This document shows positions 26,973 to 36,714 of a DNA stretch of 64,000 nucleotides, piece after piece (the first letter of the stretch is position 1; every line of letters begins with the position of its first letter). The stretch is taken from NCBI RefSeq assembly GCF_019048525.1, contig NZ_CP077369.1, forward strand, positions 3,038,001-3,102,000, written 5' to 3'. Below the pieces are notes generated by a model that did no database searches, was not told the origin of the DNA, and was given only the letters and a program-made list of their open reading frames with translations. Made by a program: the position numbers and the translations under genes. The DNA comes from Acinetobacter lwoffii (lineage in GTDB: Bacteria > Pseudomonadota > Gammaproteobacteria > Pseudomonadales > Moraxellaceae).

Positions 26973-28043
26973 ATGAGCAACTCAACTTCTACCCCAAACA
27001 CTGGTTTAAGCTACAAAGATGCAGGTGTCGACATTGAGGCGGGCGACGCGTTAGTCGATCGTATCAAATCTGTCGCTAAGCGTACCTCACGTCCCGAAGT
27101 TATGGGCGGTCTAGGTGGCTTTGGTGCACTTTGTAAAATTCCTAAAGGTTATGAAGAACCTGTTCTCGTATCTGGCACAGATGGTGTTGGTACAAAATTA
27201 CGTCTGGCACTGAATTTGAACCGTCATGACACAATTGGTCAAGACCTGGTTGCAATGTGCGTGAATGACCTTCTTGTCTGTGGTGCTGAGCCACTGTTCT
27301 TCCTTGATTATTATGCAACTGGTCACTTAAATGTTGATGTTGCTGCAAATGTAGTCACTGGTATTGGCGCTGGTTGTGAACTTGCTGGCTGTGCATTAGT
27401 TGGCGGTGAAACTGCTGAAATGCCAGGCATGTATGAAGGCGAAGATTACGATCTTGCAGGTTTCTGTGTCGGTGTTGTTGAGCAAAGCAAAATTATTGAT
27501 GGCTCTAAAGTCAAAGCGGGTGACGTTTTAATTGGTGTAGCTTCTTCAGGTGCGCACTCAAACGGCTACTCACTGCTTCGTAAAATTTTAGACGTGAAAA
27601 ACGTTGATCTAAATCAAATCGTGGATGGTCGCCCACTTGCAGATGCTGCAATGGAACCAACACGCATTTATGTGAAACCAATTCTTGAACTGTTAAAACA
27701 CGTTGATGTGCATGCGATGGCACACATCACTGGTGGTGGTTTACCAGGCAACTTACCTCGCGTACTTCCAAACGGTGCTCAAGCGTTGGTAAATGAATCT
27801 TCTTGGGAATGGCCTGAGCTATTCAAGCTTCTACAACGTGAAGGCGGCGTAGAACAGTTTGAAATGTACCGTACTTTCAACTGTGGCGTCGGCATGGTGC
27901 TGGTTGTTGATGCAGCTGATGCAGACAAAACTGTTGAACTACTTAACCAGCTTGGCGAAAATGCATGGGCGATGGGTCAGATTCAAGACAATGCTGAATC
28001 AGTTGCAGGTGCAGACGAAAAAATTCGTGTGATCTTTGCGTAA
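26973..28043 (+). CDS. purM: Phosphoribosylformylglycinamidine cyclo-ligase
   Basis: PurM closes FGAM to AIR using ATP, the fifth step of purine synthesis. The 356-residue length is standard. Recognisable blocks are [78 protein letters not shown] and [17 protein letters not shown]. The purN ATG follows six bases after the stop, so the two form an operon. purL, acting one step earlier, also lies in this window but 26 kb away. Confidence 0.97.
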   Translation: MSNSTSTPNTGLSYKDAGVDIEAGDALVDRIKSVAKRTSRPEVMGGLGGFGALCKIPKGYEEPVLVSGTDGVGTKLRLALNLNRHDTIGQDLVAMCVNDLLVCGAEPLFFLDYYATGHLNVDVAANVVTGIGAGCELAGCALVGGETAEMPGMYEGEDYDLAGFCVGVVEQSKIIDGSKVKAGDVLIGVASSGAHSNGYSLLRKILDVKNVDLNQIVDGRPLADAAMEPTRIYVKPILELLKHVDVHAMAHITGGGLPGNLPRVLPNGAQALVNESSWEWPELFKLLQREGGVEQFEMYRTFNCGVGMVLVVDAADADKTVELLNQLGENAWAMGQIQDNAESVAGADEKIRVIFA

Positions 28044-28049
28044 TTTCGC

Positions 28050-28679
28050 ATGATTAAAATTGCTGTACTTGTTTCAGGTAGTGGATCAAATCTGCAAGCC
28101 TTGATTGATGCCAATCTTTCAGGGCAAATTGTGGGCGTAATTTCCAATAAACCTGAAGCCTTTGCTTTAACGCGTGCACAACAGGCAGACATTCAGACTG
28201 CAGTTATTGAACACAAGCAATATCCGAATCGTGAAGCTTTTGATGATGTCATGCATCAACAGCTTTCGGACTGGGATGTAGATCTGGTGGTACTTGCCGG
28301 CTTTATGCGAATTTTAAGTGAAAAGTTTGTGAAAGCCTGGGAAGGGAAAATGTTGAACATTCATCCTTCCCTATTGCCTCATTATAAAGGCATGCATACG
28401 CATCAACGTGTACTCAATACCGGTGATGTTCTGCATGGCTGTACAGTGCATTATGTTACGGCTGAGCTGGATGCAGGGCAAGCGCTTGCTCAAGGTGTTC
28501 TCAAGGTTTCTCACCACGATACGGTAGAAAGCTTGGCAACACGTGTGCATACCCTCGAACATGTGATCTATCCACAAGTTGTAGAATGGATTTGTAGCGG
28601 AACGATTCAACATACTGAAGATGGTGTGCTGTATCGAAATGAGAAAATGCAAGCGCCTGTTCAATTCTGCAAGTTTTAA
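28050..28679 (+). CDS. purN: Phosphoribosylglycinamide formyltransferase
   Basis: PurN transfers a formyl group from 10-formyl-THF to GAR. The 209-residue product has VLVSGSGSNLQALIDAN at the phosphate-binding end, the catalytic region LAGFMRILSEKFV, NIHPSLLPHYKGMHTHQRVL with catalytic Asn-His, and VTAELDAGQALAQ with the catalytic Asp. It is translationally close to purM and followed by a terminator. Confidence 0.96.
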   Translation: MIKIAVLVSGSGSNLQALIDANLSGQIVGVISNKPEAFALTRAQQADIQTAVIEHKQYPNREAFDDVMHQQLSDWDVDLVVLAGFMRILSEKFVKAWEGKMLNIHPSLLPHYKGMHTHQRVLNTGDVLHGCTVHYVTAELDAGQALAQGVLKVSHHDTVESLATRVHTLEHVIYPQVVEWICSGTIQHTEDGVLYRNEKMQAPVQFCKF

Positions 28680-28693
28680 AAAAGTTTAGAAAT

Positions 28694-28722
28694 AAAAAAC
28701 GCATCCTCGGATGCGTTTTTTT
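28694..28722. terminator. Bidirectional terminator after purN
   Basis: Stem CGCATC/GATGCG (28700-28705, 28710-28715) with a CTCG loop and flanking A and T tracts. It also serves the convergent hydrolase gene. Confidence 0.85.
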
Positions 28723-28743
28723 ATTTCCAATACATTCGATGAC

Positions 28744-29547
28744 TCAGGCAGACTGTTGCTGAATCAATTGCTTTACCAAGCTCGCGACTTGATCAGGTTG
28801 TTCCAATGGGAACATATGCCCGCCATCGACTACGGTAAAAGGAATACCAAACTTCTTTTGCACTTGCTGCGGGAACTTGCGGGCCAGAAATGGACCTTTC
28901 TCGGCAACGACCAGATGCACAGGAATTTTTGGTTTTACCTGAAGCAACCACCATAGCGACGGATTGGTTCTAAAGACTGCGACCTCATCCCTTTTAGGGA
29001 TAGTGAGTTCTACTCCACCCCGGATAGGATCCTCCTGCAAGGCATGGTCAATATAAGCCTGGAAACAATCTGCATCAAAATCCTGATAAAAACCTTTAGG
29101 GCGCAACAATTCCGCTGCCTGTTCACGTGAATCCCAATAGTCACGACGGCGTTTGGACAGACCGGCCGGAGACATTTTATCCAAAGCTTTTAAGCGCAAA
29201 GTCTTGGCAATATGCAAGGCAAAGGCTTCTTTGCCCATAATCATCGGCGGGTCCAGCATGATCATTTGTGAAAATAGTTCCGGACGCTGCAAAGCCGCTT
29301 GCAGAGTTAACACGGACCCCAAAGAATGCCCCAGACCAATGACAGGTCGCCCATGTGACTGGCGCACAATACTGTCAATCACTTGCTGGGTCAGGCTTTT
29401 CCAGTGGTTATCAACCGGATAACGTTTATCCGGCCCCAAAAGCGGCACATAGATAATATCGTAATGATCTTGCAATCCATCAAACAGCTTTTGATAGACT
29501 TTGGATGGCACGCCATTGGCGTGCGCGAAATGAATCAATGGTTTCAT
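28744..29547 (-). CDS. Alpha/beta hydrolase
   Basis: A 267-residue cytoplasmic hydrolase. The nucleophile elbow is GLGHSLGSVL (Ser), with an oxyanion-side IHFAHANGVPSKVYQKL near the N-terminus and a likely catalytic His in VVDGGHMFPLEQP near the C-terminus. The ATG overlaps the stop of the upstream sppA-type gene by four bases, so the two are coupled. The substrate is unknown. Confidence 0.85.
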   Translation of the reverse strand: MKPLIHFAHANGVPSKVYQKLFDGLQDHYDIIYVPLLGPDKRYPVDNHWKSLTQQVIDSIVRQSHGRPVIGLGHSLGSVLTLQAALQRPELFSQMIMLDPPMIMGKEAFALHIAKTLRLKALDKMSPAGLSKRRRDYWDSREQAAELLRPKGFYQDFDADCFQAYIDHALQEDPIRGGVELTIPKRDEVAVFRTNPSLWWLLQVKPKIPVHLVVAEKGPFLARKFPQQVQKKFGIPFTVVDGGHMFPLEQPDQVASLVKQLIQQQSA

Positions 29548-30566
29548 TGCAGTGTCGTGCTATTTTCTGACTGAAGCTTCTGTGCAACCGAAGAAGCAAT
29601 TCCATCCCCAATCGATGAACCCATACGACCCAAGACTGATTCAAATGGACTATATTCAATGGTGTAATTCAACGCTTTTTCAGTTTTCAGTTCACGTTTC
29701 AAAGTATTTAAGCTACCGATACGATCCGCAATTCCTAATTTCACCGCCTGATCACCGGTCCAGAACAAACCAGAGAAAATGGCAGGATCATTAGATTTCA
29801 ATTTATTACCACGCCCCTGTTTCACTGCATTAATAAAGTGACCATGCACATTATCTAGCACACCCTGTACATGGGCTTTTTGTGCAGGATCAACAGGCTG
29901 AGTCATAGACAACAGAGCTTTATTTTCACCTGAAGTCATGGTGCGATCTTCAACGCCTAACTTTTGCAATAGATTAGTCACACCATAATTCGGCATGATT
30001 ACCCCAATTGAACCAACCAGACTCGATGGATTGACAATAATTTCATCCGCGGCTGAAGCAATATAATAAGCACCTGAAGCCCCCGTATCGCCAATCACGG
30101 CATACAGTTTTTTCCCAGGATGCTGTTTTTTCAGATACTGAATTTCCTGCCAGATCTCATCCGACTGTACCGGTGAACCGCCAGGTGAGTTGATATTTAG
30201 TACCACTGCTTTGCTTTGTTTATTTTCAAAGGCTTTTTTCAATGATTTGATGGTATTGCTACTGTTGACACTCTGCTTGTCGGCTGCAATCGTACCCACA
30301 ATATCCACGACTGCAATATGAGAACCCGCACCAGCACTAGCATCCGAAGAAACTGAACTACAGCTTTTGCCTAACGCCAGAATCACCACAAGCAGATAAG
30401 CAAAAGTCAGAAATTTAAAGAAAATCCCCCAACGGCGCGCACGGCGCTGTTCTTCAACAGAAGCTAAAACTGCTTTTTCCAGCAGTTTCCATTCCGGACC
30501 AGTCGGTTGAACTGGCTGTTGCGTATTTTGTATTTGATTTTCAGGTTTTGGTGGCCAATCGGACAT
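29544..30566 (-). CDS. sppA: S49-family signal peptide peptidase SppA type
   Basis: SppA-type membrane proteases degrade leftover signal peptides. The 340-residue protein has a cytoplasmic N-terminus, one transmembrane segment (about 48-66, IFFKFLTFAYLLVVILALGK) and a periplasmic serine protease domain. The nucleophile Ser is in GDTGASGAYYIASAADEI, and the general-base Lys in MTSGENKALLSM, the Ser-Lys dyad of the short SppA form. The GSIGVIMPNYGV segment is also conserved. A co-transcribed alpha/beta hydrolase overlaps its end. Confidence 0.88.
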   Translation of the reverse strand: MSDWPPKPENQIQNTQQPVQPTGPEWKLLEKAVLASVEEQRRARRWGIFFKFLTFAYLLVVILALGKSCSSVSSDASAGAGSHIAVVDIVGTIAADKQSVNSSNTIKSLKKAFENKQSKAVVLNINSPGGSPVQSDEIWQEIQYLKKQHPGKKLYAVIGDTGASGAYYIASAADEIIVNPSSLVGSIGVIMPNYGVTNLLQKLGVEDRTMTSGENKALLSMTQPVDPAQKAHVQGVLDNVHGHFINAVKQGRGNKLKSNDPAIFSGLFWTGDQAVKLGIADRIGSLNTLKRELKTEKALNYTIEYSPFESVLGRMGSSIGDGIASSVAQKLQSENSTTLQ

Positions 30567-30691
30567 AAATAATCCAATAAATTGATTTATATTGAATCCA
30601 TTATATACACTGAATCGGGTAATTCTGTCTAAACAAAACGTTTTCGCCTATAATAAATTTTGTTCTCTTTTTTTGTACTTAGACGAAATCA

Positions 30692-31666
30692 ATGACGAAA
30701 CAGGGCTCACGGAATTCAGCTTACGGATTACTCAAATACATTAGCCGCCAACCGCTTCCGGTTTCTCGCTGGATGGCCCGTATTCTGGCCTTTATTGTGA
30801 ACAGTTTTAAAGTCACTAAAACTTCGGAAGTCATTCGTCTCAACCTTGAAATCAGTCTTTCAGAACTGTCTAATCAGGAACGTGAACAGATTAACCGTGC
30901 TGCGGTTCGCAATGAATTAATGTCATATTTCGAGTTCTTTACTATTTGGGGCTCAAGCAATCAGAAAAATCTTAAACGCGTTCATCGCGTTATTGGCGAA
31001 GATCTACTTCATGATGCCATTGCACAAAATAAAGGCCTCGTGTTAATCGTGCCGCATTTTGGTACCTGGGAAATTATGAATGCCTATATTGCCCAGTTCA
31101 CCTCAATGACCATTATGTACAAACCTGTGAAAAATCAGGCTGCAGATCAATTTGTACGGGCCGCCCGTAGTCGTGAACAGGCGCATCTGGTGCCGACCGA
31201 TGAATCTGGCGTCCGTCAGATTTTTAAAGCCTTAAAACAAGGTGGCACTACGGTCATCCTGCCGGATCATACCCCGAATATCGGTGGTGAATATATTCCA
31301 TATTTCGGTGTGCCTTTGGCCACGAGTAATTTGAGTGCCAAACTGATTCAAAAGACCAAAGCGCGTGCCCTGTTTTTATATGCCTTGCGTAATACTGATG
31401 ATGGATTTGATATCTTTATCGAAGCAGTTGATGAAAAAATTTATAATGGCAATGCTAATCAAGGCACGCAAGTCATTATCAATAGTATTGAAAATTTAAT
31501 TCGTCGTCATCCGGAACATTATCACTGGAGTTATAAACGCTTTAATGCGCATCAAGACTTAGGAAATCTCTATAAACTTGAGCATGAACAAGCCCTGGAC
31601 AAAGTAAATGCGTTGAAAACACAAGAACTACATGAAGTTTCGTCCATACTGGAATCAGTCACTTAA
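30692..31666 (+). CDS. lpxL: Lipid A biosynthesis lauroyl/myristoyl acyltransferase (LpxL/LpxM family)
   Basis: These inner-membrane enzymes add secondary acyl chains to the lipid A precursor. The 324-residue protein has the HX4E catalytic motif at His122-Glu127 (PHFGTWE), a conserved ILPDHTPNIGGEYIPYFG block and an N-terminal hydrophobic anchor (about 25-37). Which acyl transfer it performs cannot be told from sequence alone; LpxM is an alternative name. Its last 12 bases overlap the end of the convergent comEC gene. Confidence 0.85.
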   Translation: MTKQGSRNSAYGLLKYISRQPLPVSRWMARILAFIVNSFKVTKTSEVIRLNLEISLSELSNQEREQINRAAVRNELMSYFEFFTIWGSSNQKNLKRVHRVIGEDLLHDAIAQNKGLVLIVPHFGTWEIMNAYIAQFTSMTIMYKPVKNQAADQFVRAARSREQAHLVPTDESGVRQIFKALKQGGTTVILPDHTPNIGGEYIPYFGVPLATSNLSAKLIQKTKARALFLYALRNTDDGFDIFIEAVDEKIYNGNANQGTQVIINSIENLIRRHPEHYHWSYKRFNAHQDLGNLYKLEHEQALDKVNALKTQELHEVSSILESVT

Positions 31667-34117
31667 AGGCTGACGATACAACCACTGCCATTCATGTCGT
31701 TCGGCAGAAAGTACCAGTTTTAAGCCTTGTTGCTGAAAGTGCACACTCCCCTGTTCTGCCGTGGTCAATAATGGAATATTAAGAGCTTTTAACCGTTGCT
31801 GAGTCAATTGGCTTGGATGGCCATAGCGGTTAAATTTTCCAGCCGAGGCAATCGTCAATTTAGGCCGCAAAACTTCTAAAAATTGATAAGCTGAACTGTG
31901 CTGACTGCCATGATGGCCGAGTACCAGCACATCGACTTTAAGTTCCGGATAATCTTGAAGCAGCTGATATTCAGTTTCCCAACCCGCATCCCCCATCAGT
32001 AAAAAGTTTTGATACGGTCCGGCATTTTTAACTTGCAGATATATCACACAAGAGCGGTCGTTTTTATTGAAGTTTGGCGTATTTAACTGCTGCTGCCGAG
32101 GTGCCAGAATTTTAAAGTTAATCGTCTCAGACCATTGCCATTGCTGTCCTGCATAACAAAACTGAAAACTTGAAGAAGCAGCTGTTTCAGGCATCTGATT
32201 GGATGACACTTGTCGGATGTTTAGTTGATCTTTAATGCTGTGATATGCACCGCTATGGTCCTGATCCAGATGGGTCAAAATCAGTTGATCCAGTTCTCCA
32301 ACACCTTGCACAGACAAAAATGGCATAATCACTTGCCGACCAATACTGAATTTTTCTTCATTATAATAACCGCCCATATCGATCATCATGCTCTTTTGCC
32401 CTTCCCGAATGAAGATGGCCTGTCCCTGCCCGACATCCAGAACAGACAGCTGAAATGCATGCTGATTAAGTTGAGGAATGTACAGTGGTAAACAGGCAAG
32501 TGCTGTCCAGCTTTTGGGCACTAAGCCACGCGGCAAAAAGACAATTAATAAGCCCAAAATACATAGAGCAATCATCCAGACATTCATGGCCACAGGAATC
32601 AGTTGCGGTGCAAACAGCCGATCAAGCAGATTCAAAAATGCCAGCAGTATATGAATAAAAATATCATTGAGCTGAAACAACAGACTCGAAAGTGGTTCAG
32701 AAATGAAAAATAATAAAGCCGCCAGAATATCTACGGGAACTATCAGCAGGCCAATCCACGGGATAGCCACCAGGTTGCTTAGCGGGGTAATCCAAGCCAC
32801 CTGCTTAAAAAACAACATCATTAAGGGAAACAGGGCCAGAAAAATTTTCCACTGCGACTCCACTAAAACTTTCATTGCAAAATACAGCCGTTGTAATGCT
32901 GTTTGTATTGTTTGATGCGGTTGCTGCTGAATGGTTTGATAGATTCGCAGCAACACAAAACAGGCTCCATAAGACAGCCAGAATGCGGCCGACAAAATGC
33001 TAAAAGGATCAAAGAGCAACAATAAGGCAGCACTTAAAATCAGCAGTTTTAATGGCTGCACACTTTGCCTGAGCAGTAAGGTTAAAGTTACAATCACACA
33101 AATCAGTAAAGTGCGTAGCGCCGGAATCTCAAAACCGACGAAGGCACAATACAACAGTACACATAATAAAAAAGGCAGGCTCAAAAAATACTGCCTTGGC
33201 CATTTCAGATAAATCTGCGGTGCGTACCTTGAAATCAGATATTGCAACGCTCCACAAATAATAAAGGCAAAGATCAGCACATGCGGTCCGGAAATCGCCA
33301 GTAAATGGCTCATGCCAAAACGTTGGAATTGCTGCTCCGTCGCTTGATCCAATAGACTTTCATCACCGCTTAATAGAGCCAGTAACAAGCCTTTCTGCTG
33401 TACCGGCTGTCTGGCCACAAACTCTCTTAAGGCCAGTCGCTGTTGTTCTACCCAAAGCAAAAATCTCTGATTCAAATTTTGCTGCTGACGTAGATATTTA
33501 GCATGACCTAGTGCATAGAGTTGTTGCGGTTGCAATTCTTGGATATGTTTAATCCTAAACCCGGCCATGACATTTTGCTGCAATGCCCACTTTTCTGCAT
33601 CAAAAGCACCCGGTGTCGCATAACTATGGTTAGGTCGAATCTGGCCTTGCAATAAATAATAATGTCCTAGTTTAAGAGTCTGCTGTTTAGTTTTATCATT
33701 TACCAAACTAGAGGTGACAGGATCTGAAACTGGCAGAAAACCCATCCATTTGACTGTAGTGCCATCAGGGTTAAGCACATGCAGGGCTTGCTGGATATTC
33801 TGATCGCCCAGTTTATTCAGCTCTTTGATATACACCACGATTTCTTTTTCAGAGACCTCGTGCTCTCGCTTGGATAAACGTTCAGTCAATTGCAGATTGG
33901 CATAAGCGTGGCCTAAAAACAGCCCTAAAAGTAGGCCGGACCCAGTGATCAACAAGCTTCGCAGCGGTGTATTCAAGATGAACTTTAATTTATGGCCACA
34001 CAGATACCACAACAGCGCAACGATCAAAACTGCCGTCCCGCTCAGTTGAACAGACAGGAAATTTTTCCCCATACAGGCAAGGCCTAAAATCCAGCCAATA
34101 CATAGCCACTGCAACAT
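31655..34117 (-). CDS. comEC: DNA internalisation competence protein ComEC/Rec2
   Basis: ComEC is the inner-membrane channel through which single-stranded DNA enters during natural transformation. The 820-residue, full-length protein has an N-terminal DUF4131/OB-like region, a competence domain of many transmembrane helices (LLALLSGDESLLDQATEQQF, FGMSHLLAISGPHVLIFAFI), and a C-terminal metallo-beta-lactamase-like domain with LTHLDQDHSGAYHSI and VLGHHGSQHSS. An intact copy suggests that the strain may be competent. It begins with ATG 34117. Confidence 0.93.
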   Translation of the reverse strand: MLQWLCIGWILGLACMGKNFLSVQLSGTAVLIVALLWYLCGHKLKFILNTPLRSLLITGSGLLLGLFLGHAYANLQLTERLSKREHEVSEKEIVVYIKELNKLGDQNIQQALHVLNPDGTTVKWMGFLPVSDPVTSSLVNDKTKQQTLKLGHYYLLQGQIRPNHSYATPGAFDAEKWALQQNVMAGFRIKHIQELQPQQLYALGHAKYLRQQQNLNQRFLLWVEQQRLALREFVARQPVQQKGLLLALLSGDESLLDQATEQQFQRFGMSHLLAISGPHVLIFAFIICGALQYLISRYAPQIYLKWPRQYFLSLPFLLCVLLYCAFVGFEIPALRTLLICVIVTLTLLLRQSVQPLKLLILSAALLLLFDPFSILSAAFWLSYGACFVLLRIYQTIQQQPHQTIQTALQRLYFAMKVLVESQWKIFLALFPLMMLFFKQVAWITPLSNLVAIPWIGLLIVPVDILAALLFFISEPLSSLLFQLNDIFIHILLAFLNLLDRLFAPQLIPVAMNVWMIALCILGLLIVFLPRGLVPKSWTALACLPLYIPQLNQHAFQLSVLDVGQGQAIFIREGQKSMMIDMGGYYNEEKFSIGRQVIMPFLSVQGVGELDQLILTHLDQDHSGAYHSIKDQLNIRQVSSNQMPETAASSSFQFCYAGQQWQWSETINFKILAPRQQQLNTPNFNKNDRSCVIYLQVKNAGPYQNFLLMGDAGWETEYQLLQDYPELKVDVLVLGHHGSQHSSAYQFLEVLRPKLTIASAGKFNRYGHPSQLTQQRLKALNIPLLTTAEQGSVHFQQQGLKLVLSAERHEWQWLYRQPLSD

Positions 34118-34155
34118 TGAATCTTATTCTATCTTGTTATTATTTTGCCCAATAA

Positions 34156-34176
34156 TAAAGCCCACCGGAGTGAGCT
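34156..34176 (-). terminator. Terminator after lolD
   Basis: On the minus strand AGCTCAC (34170-34176) pairs with GTGGGCT (34159-34165), including one G-T pair, with a four-base loop and a T-rich run after it. Confidence 0.6.
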
Positions 34177-34203
34177 TCAATCAAATGCGAATATTCTCGT
34201 TAT

Positions 34204-34887
34204 TTATGGTTCAATCCAGAGACCATCCTGCATATGTAAAATCCGATCTGCTGCATGGGCTAGCTGTTCATCATGCGTCACAATCAGCATCGCCATATTG
34301 AACTCACGTTGCAATTCGGTCAGCAGTTCAAAAATCTTTGCTGCAGTCTTGCGGTCTAGATTTCCGGTCGGTTCATCGGCCATCATCAGTTTAGGTTTAC
34401 CGACCACTGCACGCGCCAAAGCTACACGCTGACGCTCACCTCCGGATAATTCACCCGGCTTGTGAGTCAGACGATGCGAAAGACCAACACGTTCCAGCAA
34501 ATATTCGGCCTGCTGTTTGGCTTCCTTAAACTTCATGTTGTCGCGTAACATCAGCGGCATGGCCACATTTTCCAGTGCCGTAAATTCTGGCAACAGGTGA
34601 TGAAACTGATAAACAAAGCCCAAATGCTCATTCCGCACATAACCGCGTTCTGCTTCAGACAAGGTATCAAAACGGCGGCCATTCACCATGACCTGACCTG
34701 ACGTCGGGCGATCCAATCCACCCAAAACATGTAATAAGGTACTTTTGCCTGAACCACTTGAACCTACAATCGAAACAAACTCACCTGCTTTTACCTGTAG
34801 CGACAAGCCGCGAATCACATCGACAGTGGCCTTGCCATCGGTAAAGGATTTGTGAATATTCTGGGCATCTAAAATCAGATTACTCAT
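34204..34887 (-). CDS. lolD: Lipoprotein-releasing ABC transporter ATPase LolD
   Basis: LolD powers extraction of outer-membrane lipoproteins from the inner membrane. Walker A GSSGSGKSTLLHVLGGLDRP, the Q-loop FVYQFHHLLPEFTALENV (a LolD signature), ABC signature LSGGERQRVALARA, Walker B LMMADEPTGNLD and the switch His in IVTHDEQ are all present. The frame opens at 34950, but ATG 34887 (227 residues) matches the family and overlaps the lolC stop by eight bases, indicating translational coupling. Confidence 0.95.
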   Translation of the reverse strand: MSNLILDAQNIHKSFTDGKATVDVIRGLSLQVKAGEFVSIVGSSGSGKSTLLHVLGGLDRPTSGQVMVNGRRFDTLSEAERGYVRNEHLGFVYQFHHLLPEFTALENVAMPLMLRDNMKFKEAKQQAEYLLERVGLSHRLTHKPGELSGGERQRVALARAVVGKPKLMMADEPTGNLDRKTAAKIFELLTELQREFNMAMLIVTHDEQLAHAADRILHMQDGLWIEP

Positions 34888-36121
34888 AACGCAAAGCCTC
34901 TGCCGGTTGAATTTTTGCTGCACGTAAAGCCGGATAAATTGTCGCGACAAAACTGAGTGCCAGTGACAAGCCTACAATCACCAAGACATCCTGCCAGCGC
35001 AGATACGAAGGTAAGTAGTTAATAAAATAGGCATCAAACATATTCAGGCCTAAAGTATTGTTGAGCCAGCCAATAAAGCTACTGATACTGGTTGCCGCAA
35101 TAATCCCGAGGATGGCCCCTGCACAAGTTCCAATCACCCCAATCACGGTACCTTGCACCATAAAGATTTTGGTAATGGTGGCAGGTGAAGCCCCCAAAGT
35201 CCTTAAAATGGCAATGTCCGATTTTTTATCCGTCACCACCATCACCAGTGAAGACACAATATTAAATGCCGCGACTAGAACGATCAGGAATAAAAGCAGG
35301 CTGACCATGGCTTTTTCCATCTGAATCGCGCTGAACAGATTACCATGGGTATAAGTCCAGTCCGAAGCATAGAAATTCCCCGGCAAATCACGCACAATTT
35401 CCTGAGACACTTGTGGTGCCAGGAAAATATCATCCAGCTTCATACGCACACCCTGCGCACCATCCGGTAGACGCAGCAAGGTCGAGGCATCATTTAAAGC
35501 GATATAACCCATCATCGAGTCAACTTCAGCACCAATACTGAAGATTCCCACCACTTTAAAACGCTTGAAACGCGGGACGACACCAGCTGGTGATGGGGTG
35601 GCTTCTGGCAAAACCAGAGTAATATTGTCATTTAAACCCACACCCATGGCATCGGTCATTTGCTTGCCCAAAACAATACCAAATTCACCTTTTTTCAGGC
35701 TGTCGATACTGCCCTCAACCATATGGTTTTGTATAATTGAAACTTTTTTCTCATACTCGGGTTCAATCCCGCTGACCATAATGCCGGCGACCTGACCCTG
35801 TGCGGTCAGCATGCCTTGTAATTGAGTAAAAGGTGCGACTCCCTGAACATGCTCATGCCCTTCAATTTGCTTTGCAAGTTCTGGCCAATTTGTTAAAATT
35901 TGTGTTGAGGAAACAGTCGCTTGAGGTATCATTCCTAAGACACGATTCTTTAACTCTCGGTCAAAACCATTCATCACAGACAACACTGTAATGAGGACTG
36001 CCACACCGAGTGTGAGGCCGATCATTGAGACCAACGCGATAAAAGAAATGAAGTGGTTACTACGCCGTGCGCGAGTATATTTCAACCCTATATACAGCGA
36101 GATTGGTTTGAACATAACCAT
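34880..36121 (-). CDS. lolC: Lipoprotein-releasing ABC transporter permease (LolC/LolE, probably the hybrid LolF form)
   Basis: A 413-residue MacB/FtsX-type permease: one N-terminal transmembrane segment (FISFIALVSMIGLTLGVAVL), a large periplasmic domain, and three C-terminal segments (VSLLLFLIVLVAAFNIVSSL, GVIGTCAGAILGIIAATSIS, VGLSLALSFVATIYPALRAA). The end PAEALRYE is typical of LolC/E. Only one such gene lies beside lolD here. Acinetobacter is known to use a LolDF system in which one permease forms a homodimer, so this gene is probably the LolF form. ATGs at 36121 and 36115 are both possible. Confidence 0.9.
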   Translation of the reverse strand: MVMFKPISLYIGLKYTRARRSNHFISFIALVSMIGLTLGVAVLITVLSVMNGFDRELKNRVLGMIPQATVSSTQILTNWPELAKQIEGHEHVQGVAPFTQLQGMLTAQGQVAGIMVSGIEPEYEKKVSIIQNHMVEGSIDSLKKGEFGIVLGKQMTDAMGVGLNDNITLVLPEATPSPAGVVPRFKRFKVVGIFSIGAEVDSMMGYIALNDASTLLRLPDGAQGVRMKLDDIFLAPQVSQEIVRDLPGNFYASDWTYTHGNLFSAIQMEKAMVSLLLFLIVLVAAFNIVSSLVMVVTDKKSDIAILRTLGASPATITKIFMVQGTVIGVIGTCAGAILGIIAATSISSFIGWLNNTLGLNMFDAYFINYLPSYLRWQDVLVIVGLSLALSFVATIYPALRAAKIQPAEALRYE

Positions 36122-36141
36122 CTAGTCCGAGGTAATAAATT

Positions 36142-36705
36142 ATGGAAAATGTACAGCATCCAAACGGATTTACGGAAAGACGCGTCATGTCTCGAATCGA
36201 TGCTGCCTTACGAATTAATTATCAGATTATTTCCGATGATGTTGCCTTGAATGATCCTTACGATCCTAACTTCGTCTTGCCCCGCTATTTTCTACTACTT
36301 GCAGAACTAGATCAATTTGATCATGCGGTTAACTACGAATTAGAACAATTATCTGAAAAAGATCAACAAATTGCTCGAATCTTATCCTTATTTAATCAAA
36401 AGTTAAACCTTATTACCGGTTCTTTGTATGACGCAATTGTACAAAGCATGTTACCTGTACCAGAGCAAGTGAACTTTTCAGAAACCGGTTTTAGTTTCTT
36501 TAATGAGCGCCCTATCGCTGAAGGCACCTATCTGCACGTGACTTTGAGTCATCCGGAAAATTTCTTCCATATTGCAGCAACCGCTCAGGTGGCCTACAGT
36601 CGCGAAGAAGAAAATGGCAAATATCGGACTGGTGCATATTTTATTACCATGCATCCCCAAGACCGGGTCAAACTGGGTGAATGCGTCAAGGCTCACTTTG
36701 TTTAA
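36142..36705 (+). CDS. PilZ-domain cyclic di-GMP binding protein
   Basis: PilZ domains bind cyclic di-GMP through two motifs, both present: RRxxxR at residues 13-18 (RRVMSR) and NxSxxG at 111-116 (NFSETG). The region between them (residues 20-105) is longer than in a minimal PilZ domain and mostly helical, resembling the YcgR-like dual architecture in which the N-terminal part is modified. The product has 187 residues and no membrane segment. It is divergent from lolC with only 20 bases between starts, so promoters must overlap or lie inside lolC. Its effector target is unknown. Confidence 0.82.
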   Translation: MENVQHPNGFTERRVMSRIDAALRINYQIISDDVALNDPYDPNFVLPRYFLLLAELDQFDHAVNYELEQLSEKDQQIARILSLFNQKLNLITGSLYDAIVQSMLPVPEQVNFSETGFSFFNERPIAEGTYLHVTLSHPENFFHIAATAQVAYSREEENGKYRTGAYFITMHPQDRVKLGECVKAHFV

Positions 36706-36714
36706 ATTACTGCT

